A stretch of DNA of 64,000 nucleotides from Nocardia altamirensis NBRC 108246 (GCF_001612685.1 NZ_BDAY01000009.1:186001-250000); one strand, 5' to 3'. Positions 45,210 to 53,996 are shown, counted from the stretch's first letter. Made by a program: numbers and translations. Notes: generated by a model from the sequence alone, not told the origin.

Positions 45210-46159
45210 TCCTTACCGTGACTATGAATCCCGCCTACGACATGACCTACCGGGTCGAACACTTCGAGCGCGGTCAGGCACATCGGGTCAGCTCGGTGGA
45301 GCAGCGCATCGGCGGCAAAGGCATCAACGTCACCAGAGTGCTCAATCAACTCGGAAAGTACGCCAGGGCAACGGGTTTCTCCGATCACGCCTTCGCGGCC
45401 GCCGCCGAGCTGGAGATGCCGGTCGACTTCGTGCACGCGCTGCCGTGGGTCCGGCGCACGGTGGTGATCAGCGAGTCCGAGGACGGCACCGCGACCGCCC
45501 TGTGGGAGCCGGGCGCCCGCGTCTCCAACCCGCACGCCGCCGAACAGCTCGCGGTCCGCGTGGTCGGCCTGCTGCCCGAAATCAACGGCCTGGTCATCTC
45601 GGGCTCCCTACCCGGCGGCATCTCGCCGACACTGCCCGCGGAGATCGCCCGCAGCGCCATCGCCGCCGACGTGCCGACCATCTGTGACGTCGACGGCGAA
45701 GCACTACGCCTGGCCGCCCAGGTCCCCGGCGTCATCCTGATGCCAAACGGCGACGAGCTACGCGACCTCACCGGCACCAAGCCGGCCACCCCCGACGAAG
45801 TAGTCGCCGCCGCACTGCCGTTGCTGGACAACGGCGTCCGCGCCGTCATCGCCACCCGCGGCGCCGACGGCATGGTCGCGGTCACCGCCGACGGCGCCTG
45901 GTCCGCCGTCCTCCCCGAGCCGCTCGCCGGAAACCCCACCGGCGCAGGCGATTCCGCCACCGCCGCGGTCATCGCCGCGCTCACCGCCAAGCCGGTCCCC
46001 GACTGGCCGACCATCCTCGCCGACGCGGTAGCCACCTCGGCCGCGGCCGTGGTCATCCCGGTGGCCGGCGAAATCGACCGCTGCCTGCGCACCCGCATCG
46101 CCCCCACCGTCCGCGTCTCTCAGCTGGACCTGCCCGCCCGCCGAGAAACCGTGCTGTGA
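45206..46159 (+). CDS. PfkB-family sugar-phosphate kinase (1-phosphofructokinase/tagatose-6-phosphate kinase type)
   Basis: A 317-residue ribokinase-fold protein. The GTG at 45206 overlaps the nagA stop and gives the family N-terminus (ILTVTMNPAYDMTYRV). KGINVTRVLNQLG binds the sugar phosphate; NPTGAGDSATAAV near the C-terminus holds the catalytic Asp. LacC/FruK-type enzymes make a sugar bisphosphate. With the class II aldolase encoded next, tagatose-6-P to tagatose-1,6-bisphosphate is the best fit; fructose phosphates are an alternative. Confidence 0.88.
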   Translation: MILTVTMNPAYDMTYRVEHFERGQAHRVSSVEQRIGGKGINVTRVLNQLGKYARATGFSDHAFAAAAELEMPVDFVHALPWVRRTVVISESEDGTATALWEPGARVSNPHAAEQLAVRVVGLLPEINGLVISGSLPGGISPTLPAEIARSAIAADVPTICDVDGEALRLAAQVPGVILMPNGDELRDLTGTKPATPDEVVAAALPLLDNGVRAVIATRGADGMVAVTADGAWSAVLPEPLAGNPTGAGDSATAAVIAALTAKPVPDWPTILADAVATSAAAVVIPVAGEIDRCLRTRIAPTVRVSQLDLPARRETVL

Positions 46160-46201
46160 GCGCGCGAACCATCGACACTGTGAGCGCGCGAACCATCGGC
46201 A
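46154..46201. repeat. 24-bp tandem duplication
   Basis: Two units (46154-46177 and 46178-46201) differ at a single base; each begins CTGTGAGCGCGCGAACC. The first unit covers the kinase stop codon. The gap to the aldolase is 136 bases. Confidence 0.8.
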
Positions 46202-46295
46202 CAGCGCCGAGCACGGCGAAAATCCTTGCCACCCTTGTCGTTCCGGCCTCGCTCGGCGAGCAGTCCGGCGTATTCAGCATTCAGGAGATACCGCT

Positions 46296-47123
46296 ATGTC
46301 GTTGACGCCTGTTTCCGACCTGATCGCCGCGGCGCGACCGGGTGGGCTCGGCGCCTTCAATGTGATCACGCTGGAGCATGCCGAGGCCATCGCGGCGGCG
46401 GCGGAGTCCGCGCAACGCCCTGTGGTGCTGCAACTTTCGGAGAACACGGCGGCCTACCACGGCAGTCTGGCGCCGTTGGCCCTTGCCTGCCTGCGCATTG
46501 CGGCGGACAGCACCGCCGACATCGCCGTTCACCTCGACCATGCGACCACGCCTGAATTGGTCCGCGCCGCAGTCGATCTCGGCATCCGTTCGGTCATGTA
46601 CGACGGGTCGACCCTCGACTACGCCGCAAACGTCGCCTCCACCGCCGACATCACCCGCTGGTGCCACGACCGCGGCGTGCACGTCGAAGCCGAACTCGGT
46701 GAGGTCGGCGGCAAGGACGGAGCCCACGCCCCCGGCGTCCGCACCGACCCCGCCGAAGCCGTCGAATTCGTCGCGGCGACCGGCGTGGACGCCCTCGCCG
46801 TCGCCGTCGGTTCCTCGCACGCCATGCACACCCGCACCGCCACCCTCGACAACGACCTCATCGCCGCCCTCGCCGCGAAAGTCCCTGTCCCCCTGGTCCT
46901 GCACGGCTCCTCCGGCGTCCCCGACGCAGGCATGCGCGCCGCCGTCGAGCACGGCATCACCAAGGTCAACATCGCCACCCGCCTCAACGTCCTGATGACC
47001 GAGGCCATCCGCGAAACCCTGGATGCCACCCCCACCCTCTCCGACCCCCGCAAATACTTGACCCCGGCCCGCACCGCCGTCCAATCCGAAGTAACCCGCT
47101 TCCTCCACCTCCTCACCCTCTGA
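46296..47123 (+). CDS. Class II ketose-bisphosphate aldolase (GatY/KbaY-like)
   Basis: A 275-residue zinc aldolase with AGGAG seven bases upstream. Zinc and catalytic signatures are IAVHLDHATT near residue 75, VEAELGEVGGKDG near 130, VAVGSSHAMH, and VPLVLHGSSGVPD. Compact length and sequence fit the tagatose-1,6-bisphosphate branch more than FbaA. It splits the ketose bisphosphate to DHAP and glyceraldehyde-3-P, completing the amino-sugar route. Confidence 0.88.
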   Translation: MSLTPVSDLIAAARPGGLGAFNVITLEHAEAIAAAAESAQRPVVLQLSENTAAYHGSLAPLALACLRIAADSTADIAVHLDHATTPELVRAAVDLGIRSVMYDGSTLDYAANVASTADITRWCHDRGVHVEAELGEVGGKDGAHAPGVRTDPAEAVEFVAATGVDALAVAVGSSHAMHTRTATLDNDLIAALAAKVPVPLVLHGSSGVPDAGMRAAVEHGITKVNIATRLNVLMTEAIRETLDATPTLSDPRKYLTPARTAVQSEVTRFLHLLTL

Positions 47124-47367
47124 AAAAGTGGCGGCCGGCGACGCGCAAACACAGCGCCGCCGACCGCGGGAGGGAAGTCTCGATCGGCCGAGCAGGCGGA
47201 CCACAATCCCAGGTCACGCTCCTGGTGAAGTCGGCCGGCAGCGCACGGAGCACACGCCACCGGCCGGGCTGACCACCACTCCATCAACCATCCTCAACCG
47301 ACATCCCCCACCCTGCCCTCCCCACCTGAGCACAACCCCACCCCCGCCTGAGAGCCCCCTTAGGAAT

Positions 47368-47428
47368 CACGAGTGGCACACCACGGAGTGCGCTTCTCGC
47401 ACTTTGCCGCAGCCATGTGCCACTCGTG
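47368..47428. repeat. 61-bp terminal-inverted-repeat element, copy 1
   Basis: Termini CACGAGTGGCACA (47368-47380) and TGTGCCACTCGTG (47416-47428) are a perfect 13-bp inverted pair around a 35-base core that includes TTCTCGCACTTTGCCGCAGC. It lies upstream of the DUF559 gene in the 406-base gap after the aldolase. The rest of that gap is C-rich low-complexity sequence without a gene. Confidence 0.85.
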
Positions 47429-47529
47429 GTGACTGACCAGGAGAGCGGGCTGTGGATGGGCGCGTTTTCTGGGGATAAGTGGGCCTTGGGCGTGGGGGTT
47501 GGTTGGTGGGTGGGTGCAGGATCGCGGGC

Positions 47530-48396
47530 ATGGGGGAACTCGATGAGCCATTTCCGGGAACGTGGGCGATTGCCGCAGGTGCGGTCAGCGCGTGGGAGTT
47601 GCGCAAGGATTTCGAGCGGGTCTATCCGGATGTTTATGTCAGGAAGGGCGTGCCTCTCGATGCGCGGGGGCGTGCGCTGGCGGTCGGGCATTGGGCCAAG
47701 GGCGAAGGCATCCTGGCCGGGTTCTCGGCCGCGGCAATGCACGGCACCCGCTGGCTCGACGCCAAACCAGCCGAGATCGTGCTGCCGCACCGCGCGCGAC
47801 CACCACGGGGCGTACGGGTGTATCGCGATGCGATCCATGCCGACGAACTGTGCACACTCAGCGGTTTCCGGTGCACCACACCGGTTCGAACCGCATTCGA
47901 CGTGGCGCGGCGCCTCGACTTCACCGAGGCCGTCGAGGTACTCGACGCCCTCTGCAATGCAACAAAACTCGCTCCGAAAGACATCGAGCACTTCACCGAA
48001 GTCCACCCCGGCCTCCGCGGTCGCAGCAAGGTAGGCGTCGTGCTGCCCTACATCGATGGCGGCGCCGAATCCGTCCCGGAAACCCGCACCCGCCTCCTTC
48101 TCCTGGAAGCAGGCCTACCGAAACCGGAAACCCAGATCCGCATCACCGGTCCCGACGGACTGACCGTCGCTCGCCTCGACATGGGTTGGCGCCGTTGGCA
48201 AGTGGCCGTCGAATACGACGGAGCCCACCATTGGACCGACCACGACCAACGCGCCTGGGACATCGACCGCAACGCAGTCCTCGAATCCCTCGGCTGGACC
48301 CTCATCCGAGTCAGCGCCACCCTCCTGACCACCCGACCCCACACCATCATCTCCCGAGTCACCCGCGCCCTCCGCGCCCACAACGCCGACTACTGA
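47530..48396 (+). CDS. DUF559 / AbiEi-like protein with restriction-endonuclease fold
   Basis: A 288-residue protein from the ATG at 47530. Residues 15-125 resemble the AbiEi-antitoxin-like region common in actinobacteria (GILAGFSAAAMHGTRWL, VYRDAIHADE, RTAFDVARRLDF). Residues 180-285 are a Vsr/DUF559 nuclease-like domain: E184, D217 in ARLDMGW, and E228/D230 in VAVEYDGAHHW, the usual PD-(D/E)xK-type layout. Function is unknown; phage or nicking roles have been supposed for the family. The gene is bracketed by two direct copies of a 61-bp inverted-repeat element, the second beginning within its stop codon. Confidence 0.75.
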   Translation: MGELDEPFPGTWAIAAGAVSAWELRKDFERVYPDVYVRKGVPLDARGRALAVGHWAKGEGILAGFSAAAMHGTRWLDAKPAEIVLPHRARPPRGVRVYRDAIHADELCTLSGFRCTTPVRTAFDVARRLDFTEAVEVLDALCNATKLAPKDIEHFTEVHPGLRGRSKVGVVLPYIDGGAESVPETRTRLLLLEAGLPKPETQIRITGPDGLTVARLDMGWRRWQVAVEYDGAHHWTDHDQRAWDIDRNAVLESLGWTLIRVSATLLTTRPHTIISRVTRALRAHNADY

Positions 48397-48455
48397 CGAG
48401 TGGCACACCACGGAGAGGCCTTCTCGCACTTTGCCGCAGCCATGTGCCACTCGTC
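48395..48455. repeat. 61-bp terminal-inverted-repeat element, copy 2
   Basis: Termini GACGAGTGGCACA (48395-48407) and TGTGCCACTCGTC (48443-48455) pair perfectly. Its core differs from copy 1 only around core positions 9-12. Orientation is the same as copy 1. It starts inside the TGA stop of the DUF559 gene and could terminate its transcript. Confidence 0.85.
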
Positions 48456-48512
48456 GGGCGAAGGGGCCTGGTCGGCGGCGCGAGCGAGGGGTGCGCCGCC
48501 GACCCGGCGCTG

Positions 48513-48537
48513 CGGTGGACCGGGCAGTGGTCCACCG
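48513..48537. terminator. Hairpin upstream of the ramB stop
   Basis: CGGTGGACC (48513-48521) pairs with GGTCCACCG (48529-48537). It lies in the 240-base non-coding stretch between repeat copy 2 and ramB and may end transcripts of the convergent genes. Confidence 0.45.
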
Positions 48538-48696
48538 GGTCTTGGCGGTGGTGATGAACGCCTTCTACCTTTGTCGGTTCGGCTGAAAGGTGGCGTCATC
48601 GCCGCTGTGAGTCCGCTGGGAGTGGGCCCCCCGATCAGATGGAGTTGCCTGAGCAGATGGAGGCAGTGCGTATCGAGTCGGCGCGAAGCCGGTCGA

Positions 48697-50103
48697 CTAC
48701 TTCAGGACGTAGGGGGAGACGGAGCTGCGGTGCTCGCTGATGTCGAGGACCTTGCCGAGGGGTGGGAAGGCGCGCTGCGGGCAGTTGGTGCGTTCGCAGA
48801 CGCGGCAGCCCGCGCCGATGGGGGTGGGCTGGACCTCGTCGAGATCGATGCCGTCGGCGTAGATCACGCGGCCCGCGTGGCGCAGCTCGCAGCCCAGTCC
48901 GATGGCGAAGGTCTTGGACGGCTGGCCGTAGCGGGTGGCGCGGCGTTCGACGGTGCGGGCGACCCACAGGTATTTGCGGCCGTCGGGCATCTGCGCGATC
49001 TGCGTCATGATCTTGCCCGGGTAGGCGAAGGTCTCGTAGACATTCCAGAGCGGACAGGTTCCGCCGCTGGCGGAGAAGTGGAAACCGGTGGCGGACTGGC
49101 GTTTCGACATATTGCCCGCGCGGTCGACGCGGACGAAGGAGAACGGGACGCCGCGTAGCTTGGGCCGCTGCAGCGTCGAAAGCCGGTGGCAGATGGTCTC
49201 GTAACTCTGGGTGAAGAAGGCCGAGAGCCGCTCGATGTCGTAGCGGAAGTCCTCGGCCACCTCGAGGAAGTGGGTGTAGGGCAGCACGGTGGCGGCCGCG
49301 AAGTAGTTCGCGAGCCCGAGCATGGCCAGCTTGCGGGTGTCTTCGGACGCGAAATTGCCTTCCTCGACCAACTTTTCGAGTAGATCACCGCATTCGAAGT
49401 AGGCGAGTTCGGCGGCGAGCTTGAAGGTGCGCTGCCCGCCGGAAAGGTGCGGCGCGATCTCCAGGCGCTGCGTCTGCGGATCGTAGCGGTGCAGCACGCC
49501 CTCGCCGAGGTCGATGCGCTCCACGATCCGCACGTCGTGTGCGCGCAGGATCCTGGCCACCTCGCTGTTCACGTCGCCGCCGTGGAAGCGGATGCGCGCG
49601 GTGAGTTCCTCTGCGGCGGCATCCAATTCGTGGATGTAGTTCTGGCGCTGGTAGAAGTAGTCGCGCACTTCCTCGTGCGGCTTGCTGATCGCCGCGCTGC
49701 CCGAGCCGTCGGCGAACCGGTCCTCGGTGGCGGCGGCCAGCTGGGCCGAGGTGTTGCGGTAGCGGTTGTGCATGTTGACCAGGGCGCGCGCCATGCTCGG
49801 GTGCGCCGAGACCATGTCGGCGATCTCCTGGGTGTCGGCCTCGATGCCGAGTTCCTGGTCCATCACGACCTCTTGCAGCTCGGCGATGAGCCGGGTGTCG
49901 TCCTGGGAGGAGAAGAAGGTCGCGTCGACCCCGAATACCTCGCTGATCCGCAGCAGCACCGGCACGGTGAGCGGGCGCACGTCGTGCTCGATCTGGTTGA
50001 GGTAGCTCGCCGAGATCTCCAGCTTCTGGGCGAGTGAGACCTGGCTCAGCCCTCGTTCGGTCCGCAGCTGACGAAGCCGCGCCCCGACGTAAGTCTTGGC
50101 CAT
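48697..50103 (-). CDS. ramB: RamB-type XRE/short-chain acyl regulator of acetate metabolism
   Basis: A 468-residue protein. An N-terminal Cro/CI HTH (LRQLRTERGLSQVSLAQKL, then SASYLNQIEHDVRPLT) is followed by an IrrE/DUF955-like centre (ELAYFECGDLLEKLVEEGNF) and a C-terminal Cys cluster (GCELRHAGR, GCRVCERTNCPQRAFPP). This architecture is RamB/Rv0465c, which binds ACTTTGCAAA-like sites before icl, ack-pta and its own gene. Matching motifs occur upstream of aceA in this window. Its own promoter, in a 93-base divergent gap with ligB, contains only a weak TTTCGCAA match. Confidence 0.88.
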   Translation of the reverse strand: MAKTYVGARLRQLRTERGLSQVSLAQKLEISASYLNQIEHDVRPLTVPVLLRISEVFGVDATFFSSQDDTRLIAELQEVVMDQELGIEADTQEIADMVSAHPSMARALVNMHNRYRNTSAQLAAATEDRFADGSGSAAISKPHEEVRDYFYQRQNYIHELDAAAEELTARIRFHGGDVNSEVARILRAHDVRIVERIDLGEGVLHRYDPQTQRLEIAPHLSGGQRTFKLAAELAYFECGDLLEKLVEEGNFASEDTRKLAMLGLANYFAAATVLPYTHFLEVAEDFRYDIERLSAFFTQSYETICHRLSTLQRPKLRGVPFSFVRVDRAGNMSKRQSATGFHFSASGGTCPLWNVYETFAYPGKIMTQIAQMPDGRKYLWVARTVERRATRYGQPSKTFAIGLGCELRHAGRVIYADGIDLDEVQPTPIGAGCRVCERTNCPQRAFPPLGKVLDISEHRSSVSPYVLK

Positions 50104-50196
50104 GCGTCCAGTTTATGGGCGATTTCGCAACCCTGCCAATGGGGAATTAGCAGCAGAGCTGAGCGATATGTCACAGGCGCGCGTTACCGTCGACGG

Positions 50197-51708
50197 GTGT
50201 TGTTCTCGCATGTCGTCCAGGTTTCCGAGGCAGTCCGCGCGACCAGGTCGCGAAAGACGAAGATCGCAGCGTTCGCCGAGCTGTTGACCGCCGCCGCGCC
50301 GGCGGAGCTCGCGCCGGTGGTCGCGTGGGCATCCGGCGAGCTACGCCAGGGACGCATCGGGACCGGGTGGCGAACCCTCACCGCCATGGACACTACATCG
50401 GCACCTGTTGCGGCACTGACAGTTTCGGCGGTCGACGACGCGCTGACCGAGTTGGCGGGCACCTCGGGTTCCGGATCGACGGCGCGACGCAAAGCGCTCC
50501 TGTCCGCGCTGTGGACGGCCGCGACCGCCGACGAACAAGCGTTCCTGCTTCGCCTGCTGACCGGCGAGCTGCGTCAGGGTGCGCTCACCGCGATCGTCGC
50601 CGAGGCGGTCGCGGTGGCTGCCGAGGTGCCGATCGACCTGGTGCGCCGCGCCTACATGCTGTCCGGTGCGCTGCCTGTCACCGCGATTGCCGCGCTGACC
50701 GGCGGTGTCGAGGCGCTCGGCGCCTTCCGGCTCGAGGTGGGCAGGCCGATCCAGCCCATGCTCGCCTCGCCGGGCGCATCTCTGGACGAGGTGCTCGACG
50801 AGTTCGACGGCGACGTGAGCGTCGAACAGAAGATGGACGGTGCACGGATCCAGGTGCATCGCGGCGGCGCCGAGGTGTGGGTGTTCACCAGAACCCTGCG
50901 CGACATCACCGCGGGCGTGCCCGAACTGGTGCAGTTGGTGGCCGGGCTCGACTGCACCAGCGTCGTGCTGGACGGGGAGACCTTGGCGCTCAACGATTCC
51001 GGGCGGCCACGTCCGTTCCAGGAGACGATGAGCCGATTCGCCGAGGTGAGCTCGACGCGCGAATTGTTGTTGCACCCTTACTTTTTCGACTGCTTGCATC
51101 TCGACGGTCATGACCTGCTCGACGCGCCGCTGTCGGAGCGGCGCGCCGCGCTCACGAAGGTGGCGGGTGAGCACAGCATTCCCGCGCTGATCCGGCCGGA
51201 CGCGGAGGCCGCCGCCGAATACTTCGACGGTGCGCTGGCCGCAGGCCACGAAGGCCTGATGATCAAGTCACTGTCCGCGCCCTACGCGGCGGGCAGGCGT
51301 GGCCGGGCCTGGCAGAAGATCAAGCCGACGCACACCCTCGACCTGTTGGTCCTCGGCGCCGAATGGGGCTACGGCCGCCGCACCGGCTACCTGTCCAACC
51401 TGCACCTCGGCGCCCGCGACCCGATGACCGGCGAACCGGTGATGGTCGGCAAGACCTTCAAGGGCCTCACCGACGCACTGCTGCAATGGCAGACGGCGGA
51501 ATTCCCACGCCACGAACGGGCCCGCGACGATCAGACCGTCTATCTGTTCCCCGAACTCGTCGTCGAAATCGCGCTGGACGGGGTGCAGGTCAGCCCGCGC
51601 TACCCCGGCGGTGTCGCCCTGCGCTTCGCCCGCGTGGTGCGCTACCGCCCCGACAAGGAGGCCATCGATGCCGACACCATCGACACGGTCCGCGCGTTGC
51701 TGCCGTGA
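50197..51708 (+). CDS. ligB: ATP-dependent DNA ligase (LigB type)
   Basis: A 503-residue enzyme with GTG start. An all-helical N-terminal DNA-binding domain covers about 200 residues. The adenylation motif is EQKMDGARIQVH, with the nucleophile Lys near residue 211. Further motifs are GETLA, FDCLHLDG, EGLMIKS and AWQKIKPTHTLDL. Length and domain order match mycobacterial LigB (Rv3062), a ligase additional to NAD-dependent LigA. It seals nicks in DNA; the cell role is probably repair. Confidence 0.92.
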   Translation: MLFSHVVQVSEAVRATRSRKTKIAAFAELLTAAAPAELAPVVAWASGELRQGRIGTGWRTLTAMDTTSAPVAALTVSAVDDALTELAGTSGSGSTARRKALLSALWTAATADEQAFLLRLLTGELRQGALTAIVAEAVAVAAEVPIDLVRRAYMLSGALPVTAIAALTGGVEALGAFRLEVGRPIQPMLASPGASLDEVLDEFDGDVSVEQKMDGARIQVHRGGAEVWVFTRTLRDITAGVPELVQLVAGLDCTSVVLDGETLALNDSGRPRPFQETMSRFAEVSSTRELLLHPYFFDCLHLDGHDLLDAPLSERRAALTKVAGEHSIPALIRPDAEAAAEYFDGALAAGHEGLMIKSLSAPYAAGRRGRAWQKIKPTHTLDLLVLGAEWGYGRRTGYLSNLHLGARDPMTGEPVMVGKTFKGLTDALLQWQTAEFPRHERARDDQTVYLFPELVVEIALDGVQVSPRYPGGVALRFARVVRYRPDKEAIDADTIDTVRALLP

Positions 51709-52007
51709 GCCGAGGGAGCCGGATTTTGGATCCCATTGGCCCAGGCTTGGCACCTCTTTACCGAGCGGTGTCGCGACCGAGACCCAGGTGAATGCGCAGG
51801 TATTTCTCGATGAACACTGCAACGCCCTGCTCGGTGCCGCACTCCAGGCGAATGTCCGGATCGATGATCGTTTCGTGCACCCGCCGATGATCACCGGCGG
51901 CACCCGATTCGGCTGATAGAGGACAGGATCCAACTTAACGCATGGCCGACGCGCGGTGAAGGGCAACCATCTGGCAATCGTATTGACCTGTACCGCACAC
52001 TAGAGGC
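51709..52007. other. 299-base gap, no gene called; short coding-like stretch
   Basis: About 51760-51885 reads as a plausible protein segment on the minus strand (for example HETIIDPDIRLECGTEQG, ending in a TAA), with good codon bias but no convincing start or length. It may be the tail of a lost gene or chance. The pitA promoter lies near the end: TTGACC at about 51984 precedes the pitA GTG by 24 bases. Confidence 0.3.
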
Positions 52008-53255
52008 GTGACCGTCGAATTACTGGTTCTTCTGATCGTCATCGTCACAGCCCTCGCGTTCGATTTCACCAACGGCTTCCACGACACCGCCAACGCCATG
52101 GCGACGTCGATCGCCACCGGAGCACTCCGGCCGCGCACCGCGGTCGCGCTGTCGGCCATCCTCAATCTGGTCGGCGCCTTTCTTTCGGTAGCCGTCGCCG
52201 CCACCGTGGCCAAGGGCATCGTCCGGCTCGACGCCGTGCAGGGCCACGACCTGTTGATCATCGTGTTCGCCGGCCTGGTCGGCGGCATTCTGTGGAACTT
52301 GCTCACCTGGCTGTTCGGCTTGCCGTCGAGTTCCTCGCACGCCCTGTTCGGCGGCCTGATCGGCGCCACCCTCGCGGCGCTCGGTTGGAGCGGCGTGATC
52401 TGGGCGGCGGGGTCGGACGGCGTGCTGACCAAGATTATTTTGCCTGCCGTGCTCGCGCCGATCGTCGCCGCGATGGTGTCGGCCATCGGTACCTGGCTGG
52501 TCTATCGGATCACCGACAAGTCCGATCCCGGTAAGCGGGAAGAGGGTTTTCGGTGGGGCCAGATCGGCTCGGCGTCACTGGTCTCGCTGGCGCACGGCAC
52601 CAACGACGCGCAGAAGACGATGGGCGTGATCTTCCTGGCGCTGGTCGCGCACGGCACGCTCACCAAGAACGCGGAGATGCCGCTGTGGGTGATGGCCGCG
52701 TGTGCCGTCGCCATCGCGGCGGGCACCTACCTCGGCGGCTGGCGGATCATCCGCACGCTCGGCAAAGGACTCGTCGAGATCGAATCGCCGCAGGGCCTGG
52801 CTGCCGAATCCGCGTCGGCGGCGATCATTCTCACCTCGGCGCATTTCGGGCTGCCGCTGTCGACCACACAGACCGCGACCGGGTCGATCCTCGGCACCGG
52901 GATCGGCAAGGGTGCGGAGGTGCGGTGGGGAGTGATGGGCCGCATGGTGGTCGCGTGGTTGTGCACGCTGCCGCTGGCCGGTATCGCGGGCGCAGCGTGC
53001 TGGGCGATCGCACACTTCATCGGCGGGCTGCCCGGCGTGCTCGTGGTGTTCGCGATCCTGCTCACCCTGTCCGCGGCGATCTATCTGCGCTCGCGCCGGG
53101 ATCCGGTCGACACCAGCAACGTCAACGAATGGCCTGGTCATCCGCCGGGCATCGCGGTCGATGCCGCGAGCGGGAACGGATCGGCGGCAGCCGTCGGCGC
53201 GACCGCCGATGCGGTCGTGGAACCGGACAAGTCGAATCGATCGGCACAGGTCTAG
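52008..53255 (+). CDS. pitA: Low-affinity inorganic phosphate transporter
   Basis: A 415-residue membrane protein of the PiT family. The duplicated signature is present: FDFTNGFHDTANAMATSIAT near residue 20, and SLAHGTNDAQKTMGVIF near 190. About ten transmembrane helices and a Gly/Ala-rich polar tail follow. It is proton/metal-phosphate symport. The small membrane protein and DUF3349 genes that follow reproduce the pitA neighbourhood (Rv0543c-Rv0545c) of M. tuberculosis. Confidence 0.93.
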   Translation: MTVELLVLLIVIVTALAFDFTNGFHDTANAMATSIATGALRPRTAVALSAILNLVGAFLSVAVAATVAKGIVRLDAVQGHDLLIIVFAGLVGGILWNLLTWLFGLPSSSSHALFGGLIGATLAALGWSGVIWAAGSDGVLTKIILPAVLAPIVAAMVSAIGTWLVYRITDKSDPGKREEGFRWGQIGSASLVSLAHGTNDAQKTMGVIFLALVAHGTLTKNAEMPLWVMAACAVAIAAGTYLGGWRIIRTLGKGLVEIESPQGLAAESASAAIILTSAHFGLPLSTTQTATGSILGTGIGKGAEVRWGVMGRMVVAWLCTLPLAGIAGAACWAIAHFIGGLPGVLVVFAILLTLSAAIYLRSRRDPVDTSNVNEWPGHPPGIAVDAASGNGSAAAVGATADAVVEPDKSNRSAQV

Positions 53256-53257
53256 GA

Positions 53258-53347
53258 GTGAATGTGCTTATGTCGAGCACAAATCCGAGCTCTCTCGTCG
53301 TGCCTGCGGCGCGACAGGACAGTTCAGTACCGCAACGGGAGGCGTGA
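53258..53347 (+). CDS. Possible 29-residue coupling peptide after pitA
   Basis: A GTG at 53258 (or ATG at 53270) opens a short polar frame (MSSTNPSSLVVPAARQDS) that ends one base before the GTG of the next membrane protein. AGGAG lies close before it, and its last codons carry the GGGAGG ribosome binding site of that gene. It may only couple translation between pitA and the next gene. Evidence is weak. Confidence 0.25.
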   Translation: MNVLMSSTNPSSLVVPAARQDSSVPQREA

Positions 53348-53348
53348 C

Positions 53349-53633
53349 GTGCACACACTCATCACGAATCTGAACGCGCTGTGGAAAGTGACACTGGCCG
53401 GGCTGGTGCTCGGCGCCGGGCTGCCGATGGTGTTCGCGGTCGCGATCCGATTCTGGTCGGCGGCCGAGACGGTGAGCGCGGACGGCCGTGTGACACAACG
53501 CAATTACCCGGCGCTGACGGTTGCGCTGCTGTGCTTCGCGCTGATCATCACCGCCATTCTTACCGGGATCCTTTATACAGCAAAGGCTTTCATCGCCACC
53601 CACTTCGGTATCCATCTGTTCGGACAGTCCTGA
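53349..53633 (+). CDS. Small two-helix membrane protein (Rv0544c-like)
   Basis: A 94-residue protein from the GTG at 53349 with GGGAGG six bases upstream. Two hydrophobic helices, about residues 12-32 (VTLAGLVLGAGLPMVFAVAI) and 55-80 (LTVALLCFALIITAILTGIL). The family regularly follows pitA in Mycobacteriales and is described only as a conserved membrane protein; a partner of the phosphate transporter is conceivable. Confidence 0.75.
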   Translation: MHTLITNLNALWKVTLAGLVLGAGLPMVFAVAIRFWSAAETVSADGRVTQRNYPALTVALLCFALIITAILTGILYTAKAFIATHFGIHLFGQS

Positions 53634-53643
53634 AGGGCGCAAT

Positions 53644-53979
53644 GTGACGGATCAAGCGAAATCCGCGGAGCTCAGGCCGAATCTGCTCAGCCGGATCATC
53701 GGCTGGCTGCGCGCAGGCTATCCCCAAGGCATCCCGAGCTCGGACTACGTCGCCCTGTTCGCGGTGCTGCACCGGCACCTCACCGACTACGAGGTCGCCG
53801 CGATCGCCGCGGAACTGGCGGCGTCGAATCCGGACGGCGAGATCACCAACCCCGACATCGAGGACGCCATCGCGCGATTCGCGAAGGAACAGCCTGCCGA
53901 ACACGACGTCGCCAGGGTCGCCTCGCGTCTCGCCGCAGGCGGCTGGCCGCTCGCCACTCCGCCGACCGACGCCGACTGA
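53644..53979 (+). CDS. DUF3349 family protein, first copy
   Basis: A 111-residue soluble helical protein. GWLRAGYPQGIPSSDYVALFAVL at residues 20-42 is the DUF3349 core, matching Rv0543c. No catalytic motif is seen. It starts 11 bases after the membrane protein gene and is followed within 20 bases by a second DUF3349 gene, so this is a tandem duplication. Confidence 0.82.
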   Translation: MTDQAKSAELRPNLLSRIIGWLRAGYPQGIPSSDYVALFAVLHRHLTDYEVAAIAAELAASNPDGEITNPDIEDAIARFAKEQPAEHDVARVASRLAAGGWPLATPPTDAD

Positions 53980-53996
53980 GCGCGTTGGCTTCGGCG

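Noticed and set aside
47368..47428. Insertion sequence
   Set aside because: The 61-bp elements have terminal inverted repeats but no transposase gene, and no clear target duplication is visible, so they are listed as short repeats only.
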